Shown here one piece after another: positions 34,146 through 42,920 of a stretch of DNA of 64,000 nucleotides. The stretch's first letter is position 1, and every line of letters starts with the position of its first letter. The DNA is taken from NCBI RefSeq assembly GCF_004361735.1, contig NZ_SNVV01000018.1, forward strand, positions 4,605 through 68,604, read 5' to 3'. This stretch comes from Azoarcus indigens. GTDB lineage: Bacteria; Pseudomonadota; Gammaproteobacteria; Burkholderiales; Rhodocyclaceae. Made by a program: the position numbers and the translations under genes. The notes beneath the pieces were generated by a model. That model ran no database searches, was not told the DNA's origin, and saw only the letters and a program-made list of their open reading frames with translations.

Positions 34146-36878
34146 ATGCCTGAACAGCGCCCAGACCCCGACCAGTTGCTCGCCCAGGTGCAGGAGGCCA
34201 GCGGCCGCGCAGGCCGCGGCAGGCTGAAGATCTTCTTCGGCGCCTGCGCCGGCGTGGGCAAGACCTACGCCATGCTGAGCGCCGCCCGGGCGCTCGCCGC
34301 GGTGCCCGGTGAGACCAGCGGCGCCGCGGACGGCGGCATCCTCATCGGCATCGTCGAAACCCACGGCCGCGCCGAAACCGAGGCCCTGCTGCCCGGCCTC
34401 GCCCGGCTGCCGCCGCGGCGCATCGCCTACAAGGGCCGCGAGCTGGGGGAGTTCGACCTGGATGCTGGCCTCGCCCGCCGCCCGGCGCTGATCCTGGTGG
34501 ACGAGCTTGCCCACTCCAACCTTGCCGGCTGCCGCCACCCCAAGCGCTGGCAGGACGTGGAGGAACTGCTGGCGGCCGGCATCGACGTGTGGACGACGAT
34601 GAACGTCCAGCACCTCGAAAGCCTGAACGACATCGTCGGCGGCATCACCGGCATCCGGGTGTGGGAGACGGTGCCGGACCGGGTGTTCGACGCCGCCGAC
34701 GAAGTCGTCATCGTCGACCTGCCGCCGGACGACCTGCTGCAGCGCCTGAAGGAAGGCCGCATCTACCTGCCGCGGCAGGCCGAGCAGGCGGTGCGCAACT
34801 TCTTCCGCAAGGGCAACCTCATCGCCCTGCGCGAACTCGCCCTGCGCCGCACCGCCGACCGGGTGGACAGCCAGATGCAGCGCTACCGCCAGCGCGGCGC
34901 GCCGCCGCCGGCCTACGGCAACCGCGAGGCGCTGCTGGTCTGCCTGGGCACCGCCGAGGACGACGACAAGACGCTGCGCTCCGCCGCCCGCCTCGCCGCC
35001 CAACTGGATGCGCCCTGGCATGCGGTGCACGTGGAGACGCCGGCGGTGCAGCGCCAGCCGCAGGCGGCCCGCGAACGCGCCCTGCGCTTGCTGCGGCTAG
35101 CGCAGGAGATGGGCGCGGAAACCGCCACCCTGGCCGGCCAGGAGGTGGCCGGCGCGGTGGTCGAGTACGCCCGCCGGCACAACCTCGCCCGCGTGCTGAT
35201 CGGCCGCCGCCGGCGCCGGCTGCCGCCCTGGCGGCGCGGCCTGGCGGAGCGCCTCGGCGACTTGGGCGCGGAGCTGGACGTGATGCAGATCGCCCGCCCG
35301 CCTCGCCGCCATACGCCGGCGGACGGTGCCCGCAACGAGGCCGGTGCAGCGGCGCGCGGCCGGCGCTGGCGCCCCTATGCCGTCAGCGCCGCCGCCTGCG
35401 GGCTGACGGCGCTGCTCGCCGGCCTGCTGTTCCCGGTGTTCGAGCTGCCCAACATCGTCATGCTCTTCCTGCTGGCGGTGGTGGGCGTGGCCCTGCGCTG
35501 CGGCCGCGGGCCGGCGGTGCTGGCGGCCTTCCTGTCGGTGGCGGCCTTCGACTTCTTCTTCGTCCAGCCGCGGCTGTCCTTCAACGTCAGCGACATCCAG
35601 TATCTGGTGACCTTCGGCGTGATGCTGCTGGTCGGCCTGGTGATAGGCCAGCTCACCGCCCGCCTCAGCTTCCAGGCCCGCGTCGCCCAGGAAGGCGAGA
35701 ACCGCATGCGGGCGCTGTACGAGATGTCGCGCAGCCTGTCGGCCGCGCTGCTGCCGGAGCAGGTGGCGGAGATCGGTGGCCGCTTCCTGGCGGCGGAGTT
35801 CGACGCCCGCTCCGCCCTGCTGGTGGCCGACGACAAGGATGCGCTGCAAGCGCCCTTGAGCGCCGGCGAACCGCCGGAACTGGACGCGGCCGTCGCCCAG
35901 TGGTGCTACGACCACCAGAGCGCCGCCGGCCCGGGCACCGACACCCTGCCCGCCGGCGCCACCCTCTACCTGCCGCTGCGCGCCTCCATGCGGGTGCGCG
36001 GCGTGCTGGCGCTGCAGGCGCCCGACGCCGTCCGGCTGGCGACGCCGGAGCAGCGCCGCCTGCTGGAGACCTGCGGCTCGCTGCTGGCGCTGGCGCTGGA
36101 GCGGCTGCACTACATCGAGGTCGCCCAGGGCACCACGCTGCAGATGGAGTCGGAGCGGCTGCGCAACTCCCTGCTCGCCGCCATCTCCCACGATCTGCGC
36201 ACCCCGTTGGCCTCGCTGGTCGGCCTCGCCGAAGCGCTGCCGCTGGCGCGGCCGCCGGTGGCCGGCCAGGCGCTGGAGATCGCCGACGCCATCCGCGATT
36301 CGGCGCTGCGCATGAACGCGCTGGTCTCCAATCTGCTGGACATGGCCCGGCTGGAAGCCGGCGCGGTGCAACTGAACCGGCAGTGGCAGCCGCTGGAGGA
36401 GGTGGTGGGCAGCGCGCTGGCGGCGGCGCGGCCTGCGCTGGCCGGGCGCAGCGTCGGCGTCGCCCTTCCGGACGCGCTGCCCTTGGTGTATATCGACGCC
36501 GTCCTTATCGAACGGGTGCTGGTTAACGTGCTGGAGAACGCGGCCAAATACACACCGGCGGGTACACCGCTGGAGATCGCCGCCGCCGTGGCCGGCGACA
36601 GCGTGCTGCTGTGGCTGGACGACCACGGCCCCGGCCTGCCGGCCGGCCGCGAGGAAGCGCTGTTCAACAAGTTCGAGCGCGGCACCCGGGAGAGCGCCAC
36701 CAGCGGCGTCGGTCTCGGCCTGGCCATCTGCCGCGCCATCGCCCGCGCCCACGGCGGCGACATCACCGGCGCCAGCCGCGCGGAAGGCGGCGCCCGCTTC
36801 ACCCTGCGCCTGCCGCGTGGCGAGCCGCCGGCACTGCGGGCTCCCGTTGAGGCCGACGAGCCGGGGAGCGCCGCATGA
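34146..36878 (+). CDS. kdpD: Sensor histidine kinase KdpD
   Basis: Sensor kinase of 910 residues that controls kdp expression in response to K+ limitation and osmotic conditions. The N-terminal KdpD domain has Walker A FGACAGVGKTYAML (about 31-44) and DELAHSNLAG. A Usp-like domain follows (about 255-390), then four close membrane helices (about 405-510), a GAF domain, and the kinase core with the phosphorylated histidine in SHDLRTPLASL (near 681) and the ATP-binding glycine box GVGLGLAIC (near 855). It starts about 50 bases after kdpC. Its stop overlaps the kdpE ATG (ATGA). Confidence 0.96.
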   Translation: MPEQRPDPDQLLAQVQEASGRAGRGRLKIFFGACAGVGKTYAMLSAARALAAVPGETSGAADGGILIGIVETHGRAETEALLPGLARLPPRRIAYKGRELGEFDLDAGLARRPALILVDELAHSNLAGCRHPKRWQDVEELLAAGIDVWTTMNVQHLESLNDIVGGITGIRVWETVPDRVFDAADEVVIVDLPPDDLLQRLKEGRIYLPRQAEQAVRNFFRKGNLIALRELALRRTADRVDSQMQRYRQRGAPPPAYGNREALLVCLGTAEDDDKTLRSAARLAAQLDAPWHAVHVETPAVQRQPQAARERALRLLRLAQEMGAETATLAGQEVAGAVVEYARRHNLARVLIGRRRRRLPPWRRGLAERLGDLGAELDVMQIARPPRRHTPADGARNEAGAAARGRRWRPYAVSAAACGLTALLAGLLFPVFELPNIVMLFLLAVVGVALRCGRGPAVLAAFLSVAAFDFFFVQPRLSFNVSDIQYLVTFGVMLLVGLVIGQLTARLSFQARVAQEGENRMRALYEMSRSLSAALLPEQVAEIGGRFLAAEFDARSALLVADDKDALQAPLSAGEPPELDAAVAQWCYDHQSAAGPGTDTLPAGATLYLPLRASMRVRGVLALQAPDAVRLATPEQRRLLETCGSLLALALERLHYIEVAQGTTLQMESERLRNSLLAAISHDLRTPLASLVGLAEALPLARPPVAGQALEIADAIRDSALRMNALVSNLLDMARLEAGAVQLNRQWQPLEEVVGSALAAARPALAGRSVGVALPDALPLVYIDAVLIERVLVNVLENAAKYTPAGTPLEIAAAVAGDSVLLWLDDHGPGLPAGREEALFNKFERGTRESATSGVGLGLAICRAIARAHGGDITGASRAEGGARFTLRLPRGEPPALRAPVEADEPGSAA

Positions 36879-37567
36879 GCGAGGCCTCCATCCGGGTGCT
36901 CATCGTCGAGGACGACGCCGGCATCCTGCGCTTCGTGCGCATGGCGCTGGAGGCGGAGGGCCTGCAGGTGTTCGAAGCCGCCTCGCTCAAGCGCGGCCTG
37001 ATCGAGGCCGGCACCCGCCGGCCCGACCTGGTGGTGCTGGACCTGGGCCTGCCGGATGGCGACGGCGTGGATTTCATCCGCGACCTGCGGGGCTGGTCGG
37101 AGATGCCGGTCATCGTGCTGTCCGCCCGCAGCGCCGAGGTGGAGAAGATCAAGGCCCTGGACAGCGGCGCCGACGACTACCTGGTCAAGCCCTTCGGCAC
37201 CGGCGAACTGCTCGCCCGGGTACGCAGCCTGCTGCGCCGCCGCGCTCGCAACAGCGTGGACGACAGCGCCATCCTCAGCTTCGGCGACATCCGCATCGAT
37301 CTGCCGCGGCGGCTGGTGGAACGCGCCGGCGAGCCGCTGCACCTCACCCCGCTGGAATACCGCCTGCTCACCCACCTGTGCGCCCATCCGGACCGGGTAC
37401 TCACCCACCGCCAGCTGCTGAAGGCGGTATGGGGCGCCGCCCATGAGGCGGACACCCAGTACCTGCGGGTGTTCATGGCCGGGCTGCGCAAGAAGGTTGA
37501 GGCCGATCCCTCGCAGCCCCGCCACCTGATCACCGAGACCGGCGTCGGCTACCGCTTCCTGCCGTAA
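36875..37567 (+). CDS. kdpE: Response regulator KdpE
   Basis: OmpR/PhoB-type regulator of 230 residues. The receiver domain has the acidic pair in IVEDDAGI (13-14), the phosphorylated Asp56 in VVLDLGLPDGDG, and Lys105 in YLVKPFGTGE. The C-terminal winged helix includes LTPLEYRLLTHLCAHPDRVL and ends GVGYRFLP. It should activate the kdp promoter once phosphorylated by KdpD. It overlaps kdpD by four bases, as is usual for the pair. Confidence 0.97.
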   Translation: MSEASIRVLIVEDDAGILRFVRMALEAEGLQVFEAASLKRGLIEAGTRRPDLVVLDLGLPDGDGVDFIRDLRGWSEMPVIVLSARSAEVEKIKALDSGADDYLVKPFGTGELLARVRSLLRRRARNSVDDSAILSFGDIRIDLPRRLVERAGEPLHLTPLEYRLLTHLCAHPDRVLTHRQLLKAVWGAAHEADTQYLRVFMAGLRKKVEADPSQPRHLITETGVGYRFLP

Positions 37568-37716
37568 GCGCCTGGATGCGGCGCTCCGCGGCGCCGACGC
37601 CCCACTTCAGGCAGCCCAGTCGTAACACATTGCCATTCCGCGCCATGACGGCTCCATCCGCTGCTATATCGCAGCCACGGCCGCCGCCGGCGGCCGCCAC
37701 CATCAGGAGGGAGGCA

Positions 37717-38415
37717 ATGTTGAAAAAAAGATCCGGCCGGGCATTGGGCGCCGCCGCCATGTTCATGCTGCTCGCTGGCGCCGCCCAGGCCGCACCGGTG
37801 ACCTTCTACTTCGGCGGCCGCATCGCCGACCAGGGCATCGGCCGGCACGTGGCCGGCAGCATCACCTACGACACCGCCGCCAGCGAGATCGTCGATTCCC
37901 GCGGCCCCGGCGATCTCGGCGACCGCCTGCTCTACCGCAACGCCATCGCCGAATGGACCTTCGACACCGGCCTGGTCTCCCGCACCGTCACCAACGGCCA
38001 CATCGCGGTGTGGAACGACTACCTGCGCTGCATCCATCCCACCGCGGACGGCGGCTGCGCGGCCCCACACCAGGCGGAAGCGGACCGCATCATGTTCAGC
38101 TTCGACGTGCTGGGCGAGCAGATCACCCTCATCCTGCTCGGCAACTGGCTGTCCGGCGATCCCGCCAGCGTGCTGCACAGCTACCTGGACAGCAGCGCCC
38201 TGCCGGCCGACATCCCTGCGCTGGATACCGGCCGCGTCGATTTCTTCTGGTACCGGGAAACGCCGGACGGCTTCGAAGAGATCGCCAGCAACTGGCTGGA
38301 TGTGGCCGCCACCCCCTTCCCCGATCCCCGCACCCTGCCCGAACCCGGCAGCGCCGGCCTGCTGCTGCTCGGCGGCGCCCTGCTCGCCGCCAGAAAGCTG
38401 CGGCCCCGCAGCTGA
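37717..38415 (+). CDS. PEP-CTERM sorting domain protein
   Basis: Exported protein of 232 residues. It has a basic start (LKKRSGRALG), a signal peptide ending AAQA/APV, a mature domain with several short beta-like stretches (VTFYFGGRIADQG, GSITYDTAASEI) and a C-terminus of LPEP plus a hydrophobic helix and AARKLRPRS, which is the PEP-CTERM exosortase signal. The ribosome site is extremely strong (AGGAGGGAGG), so the ATG at 37717 is chosen. The domain resembles the generic DUF-type exosortase cargo fold. It is not similar to the other PEP-CTERM protein at 26803 outside the tail. Confidence 0.85.
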   Translation: MLKKRSGRALGAAAMFMLLAGAAQAAPVTFYFGGRIADQGIGRHVAGSITYDTAASEIVDSRGPGDLGDRLLYRNAIAEWTFDTGLVSRTVTNGHIAVWNDYLRCIHPTADGGCAAPHQAEADRIMFSFDVLGEQITLILLGNWLSGDPASVLHSYLDSSALPADIPALDTGRVDFFWYRETPDGFEEIASNWLDVAATPFPDPRTLPEPGSAGLLLLGGALLAARKLRPRS

Positions 38416-38423
38416 AGGGTGGA

Positions 38424-38447
38424 AGCCTGCCGCCGCCGCGGCAGGCT
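38424..38447 (+). terminator. Hairpin after the PEP-CTERM gene
   Basis: AGCCTGCCGC and GCGGCAGGCT form a perfect 10-base stem with a four-base loop, eight bases after the stop codon. There is no T-run, so it may terminate inefficiently or stabilise the transcript. The rest of the gap to 38746 shows no gene; its last 100 bases should hold the promoter of the next gene. Confidence 0.5.
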
Positions 38448-38746
38448 GCACTGACAACTGGCCGCAGACCACTAGCCGCCGGCCGAGCGCCTTCCCGCTG
38501 CCAACACCCGCCCGGCAGGCGTCCCTGCCACGATAGGTGTCATACCTCTTAAGCGGCAGCGGCCAAGCGCCGCGTGCAGCCAGATTGCTTTCCCCGGACG
38601 GGCGGCCTGCCCCGTTGCAGCGCATCCACCCTGCTTGACCATTTCCCCAGAACGGGTTTCTTGGCCGACGCACTATGCATAAAGTCAGATGCCTTCGTTC
38701 CTCTCCAGCGCTACGGTTAGGCATCAGCCCCGCAGATGAGAACAGC

Positions 38747-39796
38747 ATGGACAGCCTCACGCTACGTGACGAGGCCGCCGCCGAATGGCTGGCGCACATC
38801 GCCGACATGTTGGGCGCCGAAGCACACGGCATGCTCACCCGCCACCCCGACGGCACCCAGACGCTGATTTCCCGGGGCCACGAGGAAAGCGCCGCCCTGG
38901 CCTACCGCGACCACTACTCCCGGCTGGACCCACTCGCCAGCCTGCTCGCCATCCGCCCGGCCGGCCGCGCCCTCATCCTGGACACCGACAACCATCCCGC
39001 CTACCTGGCGCAGCGGGAGCTGATGGACGGCTACATCCGCCCCAACGGCATCCGCCATGTAGCCGCCGCCCGTTGGCAGCTGCCGGACGGCTCGCTGCGG
39101 CTGCTCGGCTTCCAGCGCTTCGCCGGCGCCGCGCCCTTCAGCGTCGACCAGGGCCGCGAGCTGGACAAGCTCATCCACCACTGGCGCATCGGCAACGCCA
39201 TGCCGCAGCCACTGGGCTTCGACGACAGCGGCGCCGGGGCCCGCCGGCGCAATTGCGACATCGCCGCCCAGTTGCCGACGCCGCTGGTGGTGGTGGACGC
39301 CCACCTGTCGGTGATCTGGGCCAACCTCGCCGCGCTGGAGGAAAACGGCGAGCTGTGGAGCGGACTGCGCAAGCACGCCAGCCGCAGCCGCGGCGAGGAG
39401 ATGCTGCTGCGACCGCTGCGCCAGCTGGTACTGGAGAGCCTGCGCGGCCGCTGCGAGGCCGAAGCACTGATCGAGACCAGCGGTGCCGCCGGCACCTGGG
39501 TCGCCATCGCCAGCCCACTGATAGGCAAACCCGGCCTCGCGCTGCTGCGGCTCACCGCGGTGCACGGCCAGCCACGCGGCCTGCGCGCCCGCCTGCAGCG
39601 CCTCTACCACCTTACCGCCGCCGAGGCCGAGCTGGCGGCGATGCTGACCCAGGGCGACAGCCTGGAGCGCATCGCCGAGCAACGCCAGGTGGCGCTGGAG
39701 ACTGTGCGGGCGCAGCTGAAGTCCGTCTTCCGCAAGACCGGCGCCCACCGGCAGGGCGAGCTGGTGAGCTGGGTGGTGAAACTGGCGAGGGCCTGA
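38747..39796 (+). CDS. LuxR-type helix-turn-helix transcriptional regulator
   Basis: Protein of 349 residues. The first 285 residues form a sensory region without membrane segments. It includes RDHYSRLDPLASLLAIRP and a PAS-like part (PTPLVVVDAHLSVIWANLAA). The C-terminal 60 residues are a LuxR-type DNA-binding domain: LTAAEAELAAMLTQGDSLER, then VALETVRAQLKSVFRKTGAH. The frame opens earlier at 38675, but the ATG at 38747 gives a better N-terminus. The ligand and targets are unknown. It stands alone between gaps. Confidence 0.83.
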   Translation: MDSLTLRDEAAAEWLAHIADMLGAEAHGMLTRHPDGTQTLISRGHEESAALAYRDHYSRLDPLASLLAIRPAGRALILDTDNHPAYLAQRELMDGYIRPNGIRHVAAARWQLPDGSLRLLGFQRFAGAAPFSVDQGRELDKLIHHWRIGNAMPQPLGFDDSGAGARRRNCDIAAQLPTPLVVVDAHLSVIWANLAALEENGELWSGLRKHASRSRGEEMLLRPLRQLVLESLRGRCEAEALIETSGAAGTWVAIASPLIGKPGLALLRLTAVHGQPRGLRARLQRLYHLTAAEAELAAMLTQGDSLERIAEQRQVALETVRAQLKSVFRKTGAHRQGELVSWVVKLARA

Positions 39797-40003
39797 GGGC
39801 GAGTGGGCACGGGAACGGCGGCCTGGCTGCCGGATCGCCCCCTGGCCAGCTCGGCCAGGCATGACGAAGGCGCCATGCCAAGCGGAGCCGAAGGGCCTGC
39901 CGGCAACAAAGACGACGAACGCCGGTCCCCGGGCAGCACGCCTGGGACGGAAGCACCGGGCGAGGGCTTGAGCCCGCGGGCGGGCAGGAACGCCAGCGCC
40001 GCC

Positions 40004-40255
40004 TCAGTCGCTCAGCACCGCTTCCTGCACCGGCGGCGGCGCCTTCACCACCCGGTTGCAACCGGCATGTTGGGCTTGGCGCAGCGCATGGTCGACGCGC
40101 TTCAGCGGCACGCCGGCTTCGCCGTCCCGGCCGGAGGCCAGCGCCAAGCCGACGCTGATGGTGATGCCACCCACCTCGGCGATACCCGGCGGCGCGTCGC
40201 CGCAGGCCTGTTTCATCAGCCCGGTGGCGATGCGGACGACATAGATGCCGGTGCT
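40004..40255 (-). pseudogene. Remnant of a GGDEF domain
   Basis: The frame encodes only the last third of a GGDEF domain: GGITISVGLALASGRDG, followed by LKRVDHALRQAQHAGCNRVV. These match the end of diguanylate cyclases (I-T-x-S-x-G-x-A, then A-D-x-A-L-x-x-A-K-x-x-G-x-N-x-V). The GGDEF motif itself and everything before it are missing, and the sequence upstream on this strand is not coding-like. It is interpreted as a decayed cyclase gene. A short expressed frame starting at 40351 cannot be excluded but would have no active site. Confidence 0.65.
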
Positions 40256-40524
40256 GCGCAGGGTGAGCATGGGGGAGGCCGGCGAACCACAGCGTGAGGC
40301 GGCTGCGCAGGCTGGCCTGGGAATCGGGGAAAGGGGGAGTGCGGCGTTCACGGAGGCAACGGTGCCAGCGCTCCTCCAGGCGACGAAGGTGGCAAGGCGG
40401 CGTTCACAGGCCGGCCCCGGTTTGAAGATCGCCCGGCAACCGGGACAACGTCATGACGGCTTCTTGCGCGGCACCCGCCATGCGGCGGGCATGAGCTGTC
40501 CGTTTTGCCACACGGCGCCGGCGC

Positions 40525-40977
40525 TCAGCGCAGGCGGGCGAAGAAACGCCCGAGCAGCGAACTGCTCCGCTTCTCGCTGCGAAACTGCGCCGCGTAGCGT
40601 TTGTCCTCGACCAGGATGTGATTCACCAGCCAGTCGCGCAGGAAATGGATCAGCTCTAGGCTGACCGTGCGCCCCGCATGCGCCGCTTCCTTCTCCTCCA
40701 TCAGCTTGCGTACGAACTTGCGGTGGTAGGCCACGTGGCCGTCGAAGTCCGGATAGTCGATGGAGCGCATGAAGGTCTCTTCCTCGGTGAAATGCAGCAC
40801 GGTGTAGCGCTCCAGATCCTCCAGGATGTTGGCCAGGCGGCGCCCCTCGGCATGGTCGAGGATGGCCACCCACAGGCGGTTCATGATGTCGAACAACATC
40901 TTGTGCTGATGGTCGATCTCTTCCAGGCCCAGCGCGTAGCTGTCCTGCCATATCACCAGCGTCGTATTCTTTCTCAT
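40525..40977 (-). CDS. Bacteriohemerythrin
   Basis: Oxygen-binding di-iron protein of 150 residues. The hemerythrin ligands are visible in order: IDHQHKMLF, VLHFTEEETFM, HVAYHRKFV and VNHILVEDKRYA. Single-domain bacteriohemerythrins of this kind serve in oxygen storage, delivery or sensing in motile microaerophiles. The ATG at 40977 begins the conserved WQDSYALGLEEIDHQH region; a start 14 codons earlier is possible. The C-terminus is Arg/Phe-rich. No operon partner is evident. Confidence 0.93.
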   Translation of the reverse strand: MRKNTTLVIWQDSYALGLEEIDHQHKMLFDIMNRLWVAILDHAEGRRLANILEDLERYTVLHFTEEETFMRSIDYPDFDGHVAYHRKFVRKLMEEKEAAHAGRTVSLELIHFLRDWLVNHILVEDKRYAAQFRSEKRSSSLLGRFFARLR

Positions 40978-41215
40978 TGCAGATTCTTGCCTCGAACCGG
41001 CGCCGGCCGTGGACATCACGGCCGGCTGTTGGCGGATTTCCGTTTCCGGGGCGAAGATCTACCGATACGTCAGCATCTCCCGCGATCTCCGTCCCGCCCG
41101 GCATAAAGCAAATAGAATGCCGATTGGGGGCAGGAGAGTAGCCGAGGAGCTGGCACAAGCGTTTGACTTATATCCAAAAACCTACGATCTCCCGGGGCGG
41201 GCCGGGAGGGGGAAC

Positions 41216-42553
41216 TCAACGCGCGGCGGCGCTCACCCGCCACACCACGTTGCCGACATCGTCCGCCACCAACAGCCCGCCACGCCCGTCGATGACCACG
41301 CCCACCGGCCGGCCCAGCGCCTCGCCCTCGGCGTTGAGGAAACCGGTGAGCACATCCACCGGCATGCCCTGCGGCTTGCCGTCGGCGAAGGGCACGAAGA
41401 TCACCTTGTAGCCGCTGTGCGGCTTGCGGTTCCAGGAGCCATGCTGGCCGACGAAGGCACCCTCGGTGAAGGGCGCCGGCAGCCGCGAGCCAGCGGCGAA
41501 GCACAGGCCCAGCGAGGCGGTGTGGGAGCCGAGGGCATAGTCGGGCACGATGGCCGAGGCCACCAGCTCCGGCCGCTGCGGCTCCACCCGCTCATCCACA
41601 TGCTGGCCGAAATAGCTGTAGGGCCAGCCGTAGAAGCCGCCGTCCTTCACCGAGGTCATGTAGTCCGGCACCAGGTCGTTGCCCAGCTCGTCGCGCTCGT
41701 TCACCGCGGTCCACAAGGTGCCGGTGCGCGGTTCCCAGTCCATGCCCACCGGGTTGCGCAGGCCGGAGGCGAACAGCCGGCTGCGGCCGCTGGCGGCGTC
41801 GATCTCCAGGATGGCGGCACGGTTCTCCTCCGCCTCCATGCCGTTCTCGGCGATGTTGCTGTTGGAGCCGACCGAGACGTAGAGCTTGCTGCCGTCCTTG
41901 CTGGCGACCACGTTCTTGGTCCAGTGATGGTTGATGCCCGCCGGCAGGTCGACCACCTTCTCGCCCGGCGCGCTGATCTCGGTCTGGCCCTCGCGGTAGG
42001 GAAAGCGCATCAGCGCGTCGGCGTTGGCCACGTACAAGGCGTCGCCGACCAGCACCATGCCGAAGGGCGAGGACAGGTTCTGCAGGAAGGCGGTCTTGAG
42101 CTCGGCCACGCCGTCGCCGTCCGCATCCCGCAGCAGGCTGATGCGGTTGGCGCTCTCGGTGACGGCGCCGCCGCGCTTCATGAACAGGCCGCGCACCCAT
42201 TCCATCGGCCCGCCGGAACTCTCCTTGGGCGGGCGGTTGGTCTCCGCCACCAGCACATCGCCGTTGGGCAGCACGTACAGCCAGCGCGGGTGGTCCAGGC
42301 CGCGGGCGAAGGCCCCCACCTGCAGGCCGGCAGCCGGCACCGGCTGGGTGTCGCCTGCCCAGCCCTTGGCCGGGGCGACGTTGATGGTGGGCAACAGCGA
42401 GCGCTCCGGGGCGGGCAGCTCGGGTGCCGGGCCGTAGCCGATGGGCGCGTCCGGCACCGCCTGGGCCAAGACGGTGGTGCTGGCAGTGATGGCGAAAGCC
42501 ACGGAAGCGGTGCGGATGACGCCTGCGAGATGGCGGGGGAAGGGGCTGGACAT
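41216..42553 (-). CDS. PQQ-dependent sugar (L-sorbosone) dehydrogenase-like protein
   Basis: Exported beta-propeller protein of 445 residues with a signal peptide ending near VLA/QAV. Family landmarks are [73 protein letters not shown] and [20 protein letters not shown]. This is the glucose/sorbosone dehydrogenase (GSDH) superfamily; many members are periplasmic aldose or sorbosone oxidases using PQQ, but substrates are often unproven. AGAGGAGA precedes the ATG. No PQQ synthesis genes or electron acceptor are adjacent. Confidence 0.88.
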   Translation of the reverse strand: MSSPFPRHLAGVIRTASVAFAITASTTVLAQAVPDAPIGYGPAPELPAPERSLLPTINVAPAKGWAGDTQPVPAAGLQVGAFARGLDHPRWLYVLPNGDVLVAETNRPPKESSGGPMEWVRGLFMKRGGAVTESANRISLLRDADGDGVAELKTAFLQNLSSPFGMVLVGDALYVANADALMRFPYREGQTEISAPGEKVVDLPAGINHHWTKNVVASKDGSKLYVSVGSNSNIAENGMEAEENRAAILEIDAASGRSRLFASGLRNPVGMDWEPRTGTLWTAVNERDELGNDLVPDYMTSVKDGGFYGWPYSYFGQHVDERVEPQRPELVASAIVPDYALGSHTASLGLCFAAGSRLPAPFTEGAFVGQHGSWNRKPHSGYKVIFVPFADGKPQGMPVDVLTGFLNAEGEALGRPVGVVIDGRGGLLVADDVGNVVWRVSAAAR

Positions 42554-42920
42554 GGGCGGGTCTCCTCTGCGGTGGGGCGGCGTGCCGTCAGCAGGCGGCT
42601 TGCTTCGCGCAAGTGCCCGCTGCATCGGGGAAAAGCCACAGGTTAGGTGGGCGCCGCGGCCCACGGTTCAATTGCAACCGCATACCACCTCGGAGGCGCG
42701 TGGATATACAGGAATGGGTTTTGCTGAGGTCAGCGCCATCGGGCGGGATGGCCGGCACGCTGGTGGCCTGGGGAGGGATTACGCCGGCCCTTGCGGCCTT
42801 ACCCTGCCCTTGCGCCGCCTCCCGGCAAAACGAACATAAGCGCTCGGAATCGACCGAAAGTGATATAAATCATCACCGTGCAGCCTCTGCCGGCCGCCCT
42901 TTCCGAAAGTCTCCCTGGCC
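42554..42920. other. Divergent intergenic region with FNR-like site
   Basis: About 370 bases between the minus-strand GSDH-family gene and the plus-strand GGDEF gene. It is GC-rich except for the last 80 bases, which contain the FNR-like palindrome. No gene is supported. Confidence 0.5.
42861..42872 (+). promoter_or_regulatory. FNR/Anr-type binding site upstream of the PAS-PAS-GGDEF gene
   Basis: TGAT-ATAA-ATCA is a perfect inverted half-site pair with the four-base spacing of FNR/Anr/Dnr boxes. It lacks the outer T and A of the full consensus. It sits about 50 bases before the ATG at 42921, a position that could mean either activation or repression under low oxygen. Confidence 0.5.
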
